From an uncultured Holosporaceae bacterium (lineage in GTDB: Bacteria > Pseudomonadota > Alphaproteobacteria > CAISOG01), in NCBI GenBank assembly GCA_903887035.1, contig CAISOG010000122.1, positions 1 to 21,941 of the forward strand: a stretch of DNA of 21,941 bases, given 5' to 3'. The translations under genes and the position numbers were made by a program. Positions 21,100 to 21,941 of the stretch are shown piece by piece. Positions within the stretch are counted from its first letter, which is position 1; each line of letters opens with the position of its first letter. Under the pieces are notes generated by a model. That model searched no databases and had not been told where the DNA came from. It saw only the letters and a list, made by a program, of their open reading frames with translations.

Positions 21100-21941
21100 G
21101 CACCAACTCCGAAGAGACGCGGTCAACAGCTCAATTGCTGGAAATGCTCAGCCGTATGCCACGGCTGGTCGGGGGGGCGTCGCCATCTATTTTGGTGGCC
21201 GAAGACGACATGATGACCCGCATGCTGATGCGTAAGGCGCTGGTGCAGGCGGGCTATCAAGTCTTAGAGGCTGAGAATGGCTACAGCGCCCTCAAAATGT
21301 TTGATCAGCAGCGCCCCGATGTTGTCCTGCTGGACGTGATGATGCCCCAAATCGATGGATTTTCGGTCTGTGAGGAAATTCGCCAACGTCCTGGTGGCGA
21401 CAGCGTGCCGGTGCTGATTGTTACTGGATTAGAAGACATTGATTCTATTACCCGCGCCTATGATGTGGGCGCCACCGACTTTATTACCAAACCGATTAAC
21501 TGGATGGTGCTTAGTCATCGTGTTCGCTACGCCCTACGGGTTAGTCAGGCGCAAGAAGAAATGCTGAAGAATCAGGCACAGCTGGTGGCCGCCCAACGCA
21601 TTGCCCATATGGGCAATTGGGAATGGCAATTAGAGGGGCAGAATGTTTTAGACTTTTCTATTGAGGCCAGTCGTATTTTGGGACTGTCGGAGGAGCCTAG
21701 GCAATTCGCCCTGCCCGAACTTTATGGGCTGGTTCACCCCGATGATCTGCCCGCGGTTAAAGAATTTTTTGAGGGGCTACGCCACAACCATAAACCCGCG
21801 GCCATTGACCATCGTATCGTTCTGCCCAACATGGCTGAGCGGGTGGTGCATCAGGTGGCGGAAATTCGCCAAAGTGATGATGGCCGCCAAACCGTGCTGG
21901 GGATTATTCAGGATATCAGCGAGCGTAAACGGGTTGAGGAA
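21054..21941 (+). CDS. Receiver-PAS signalling protein (3' end beyond window)
   Basis: At least 296 residues, running off the right edge. A receiver domain (about 45-165) has VAEDDMMTR (Asp51/Asp52), VVLLDVMMPQIDGF (phosphoacceptor Asp94), LIVTG (Thr124) and TDFITKPINW (Lys146). A coiled linker RVRYALRVSQAQEEMLKNQ leads to a PAS domain (about 185-296) with AHMGNWEWQLEG, ELYGLVHPDD and VLGIIQDISERKR, the PAC end. The linker and PAS strongly resemble receiver-PAS-GGDEF-EAL proteins, so a cyclic-di-GMP output may follow, but that part is not visible. The ATG at 21054 overlaps the kinase gene by 46 bp in another frame. An in-frame ATG at 21144 would remove a Pro-rich leader and the overlap. Confidence 0.9.
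   Translation, partial: MRSTGPFPPIGLPPVGTNSEETRSTAQLLEMLSRMPRLVGGASPSILVAEDDMMTRMLMRKALVQAGYQVLEAENGYSALKMFDQQRPDVVLLDVMMPQIDGFSVCEEIRQRPGGDSVPVLIVTGLEDIDSITRAYDVGATDFITKPINWMVLSHRVRYALRVSQAQEEMLKNQAQLVAAQRIAHMGNWEWQLEGQNVLDFSIEASRILGLSEEPRQFALPELYGLVHPDDLPAVKEFFEGLRHNHKPAAIDHRIVLPNMAERVVHQVAEIRQSDDGRQTVLGIIQDISERKRVEE

Noticed and set aside
1..21941. CRISPR arrays, tRNA or rRNA genes, insertion sequences
   Set aside because: No regularly spaced repeats, cloverleaf-like genes, rRNA motifs or transposase frames were seen on either strand.

Overview
The window looks like chromosomal DNA of a motile, Gram-negative bacterium, most probably an alphaproteobacterium. The grounds are: divergent miaA/serB and adjacent infA-maf (arrangements I associate with alphaproteobacteria), a stand-alone FlhB C-terminal-domain protein inside a flagellar export operon, an alphaproteobacterial-style GyrB with extra sequence in its C-terminal half, and a CGTCATCCTC-type intergenic palindrome. 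I cannot name a genus. No rRNA, tRNA, CRISPR array, transposase or integrase was recognised.

Layout. 1-132 may hold the 3' end of a + strand gene, followed by a double palindrome. 303-815 is a phage-type muramidase (GH108). On the - strand follow the stator genes motA-motB (2684 to 840) and, upstream of them, gyrB (5389-2825). An AT-rich glycerophosphodiester phosphodiesterase gene (5512-6351, +) sits between gyrB and a rod operon flgB-flgC-fliE (7592 to 6401, -). Diverging from flgB is a compact + operon: csrA-like, FlhB-like, unknown, fliO, fliP (7780-10127). It ends at a CGTCATCC-type inverted repeat shared with the convergent miaA. serB diverges from miaA only 29 bp away.

12237-13662 is an accessory-looking interval. 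It holds a 12-G homopolymer and three small, AT-leaning - strand genes of unknown function (13350-13078, 13075-12857, 12729-12469). Two of them have recognisable sigma-70-like promoters, two have clear Shine-Dalgarno sites, and the second is coupled to the first. It is followed by infA-maf (+), then hemC and the overlapping pair trhO-rimM (-), with a terminator-like hairpin directly in front of hemC. A DUF465 small protein (+) and a single-domain asparaginase-like protein (-) meet tail to tail. The right end is a tripartite hybrid histidine kinase (CHASE8-like sensor, HAMP, HisKA, ATPase, pseudo-receiver, receiver, HPt) overlapping a receiver-PAS protein that runs off the window.

How the genes work together. 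Roughly a third of the window serves motility: stator (MotAB), proximal rod (FlgB, FlgC, FliE), export gate (FliO, FliP), an export-switch paralogue and an RNA-binding regulator (CsrA-like). The rest is mostly housekeeping: DNA supercoiling, tRNA modification (MiaA, TrhO), ribosome maturation (RimM), translation initiation (IF-1), serine and haem synthesis, and nucleotide sanitation (Maf). The kinase/receiver pair at the right edge forms a phosphorelay module of unknown input. The most intriguing material is the small-gene island at 12.4-13.4 kb, the tailed CsrA in the export operon with its unknown partner at 8520-8924, and the long G/C homopolymer tracts in motB, miaA and after serB.
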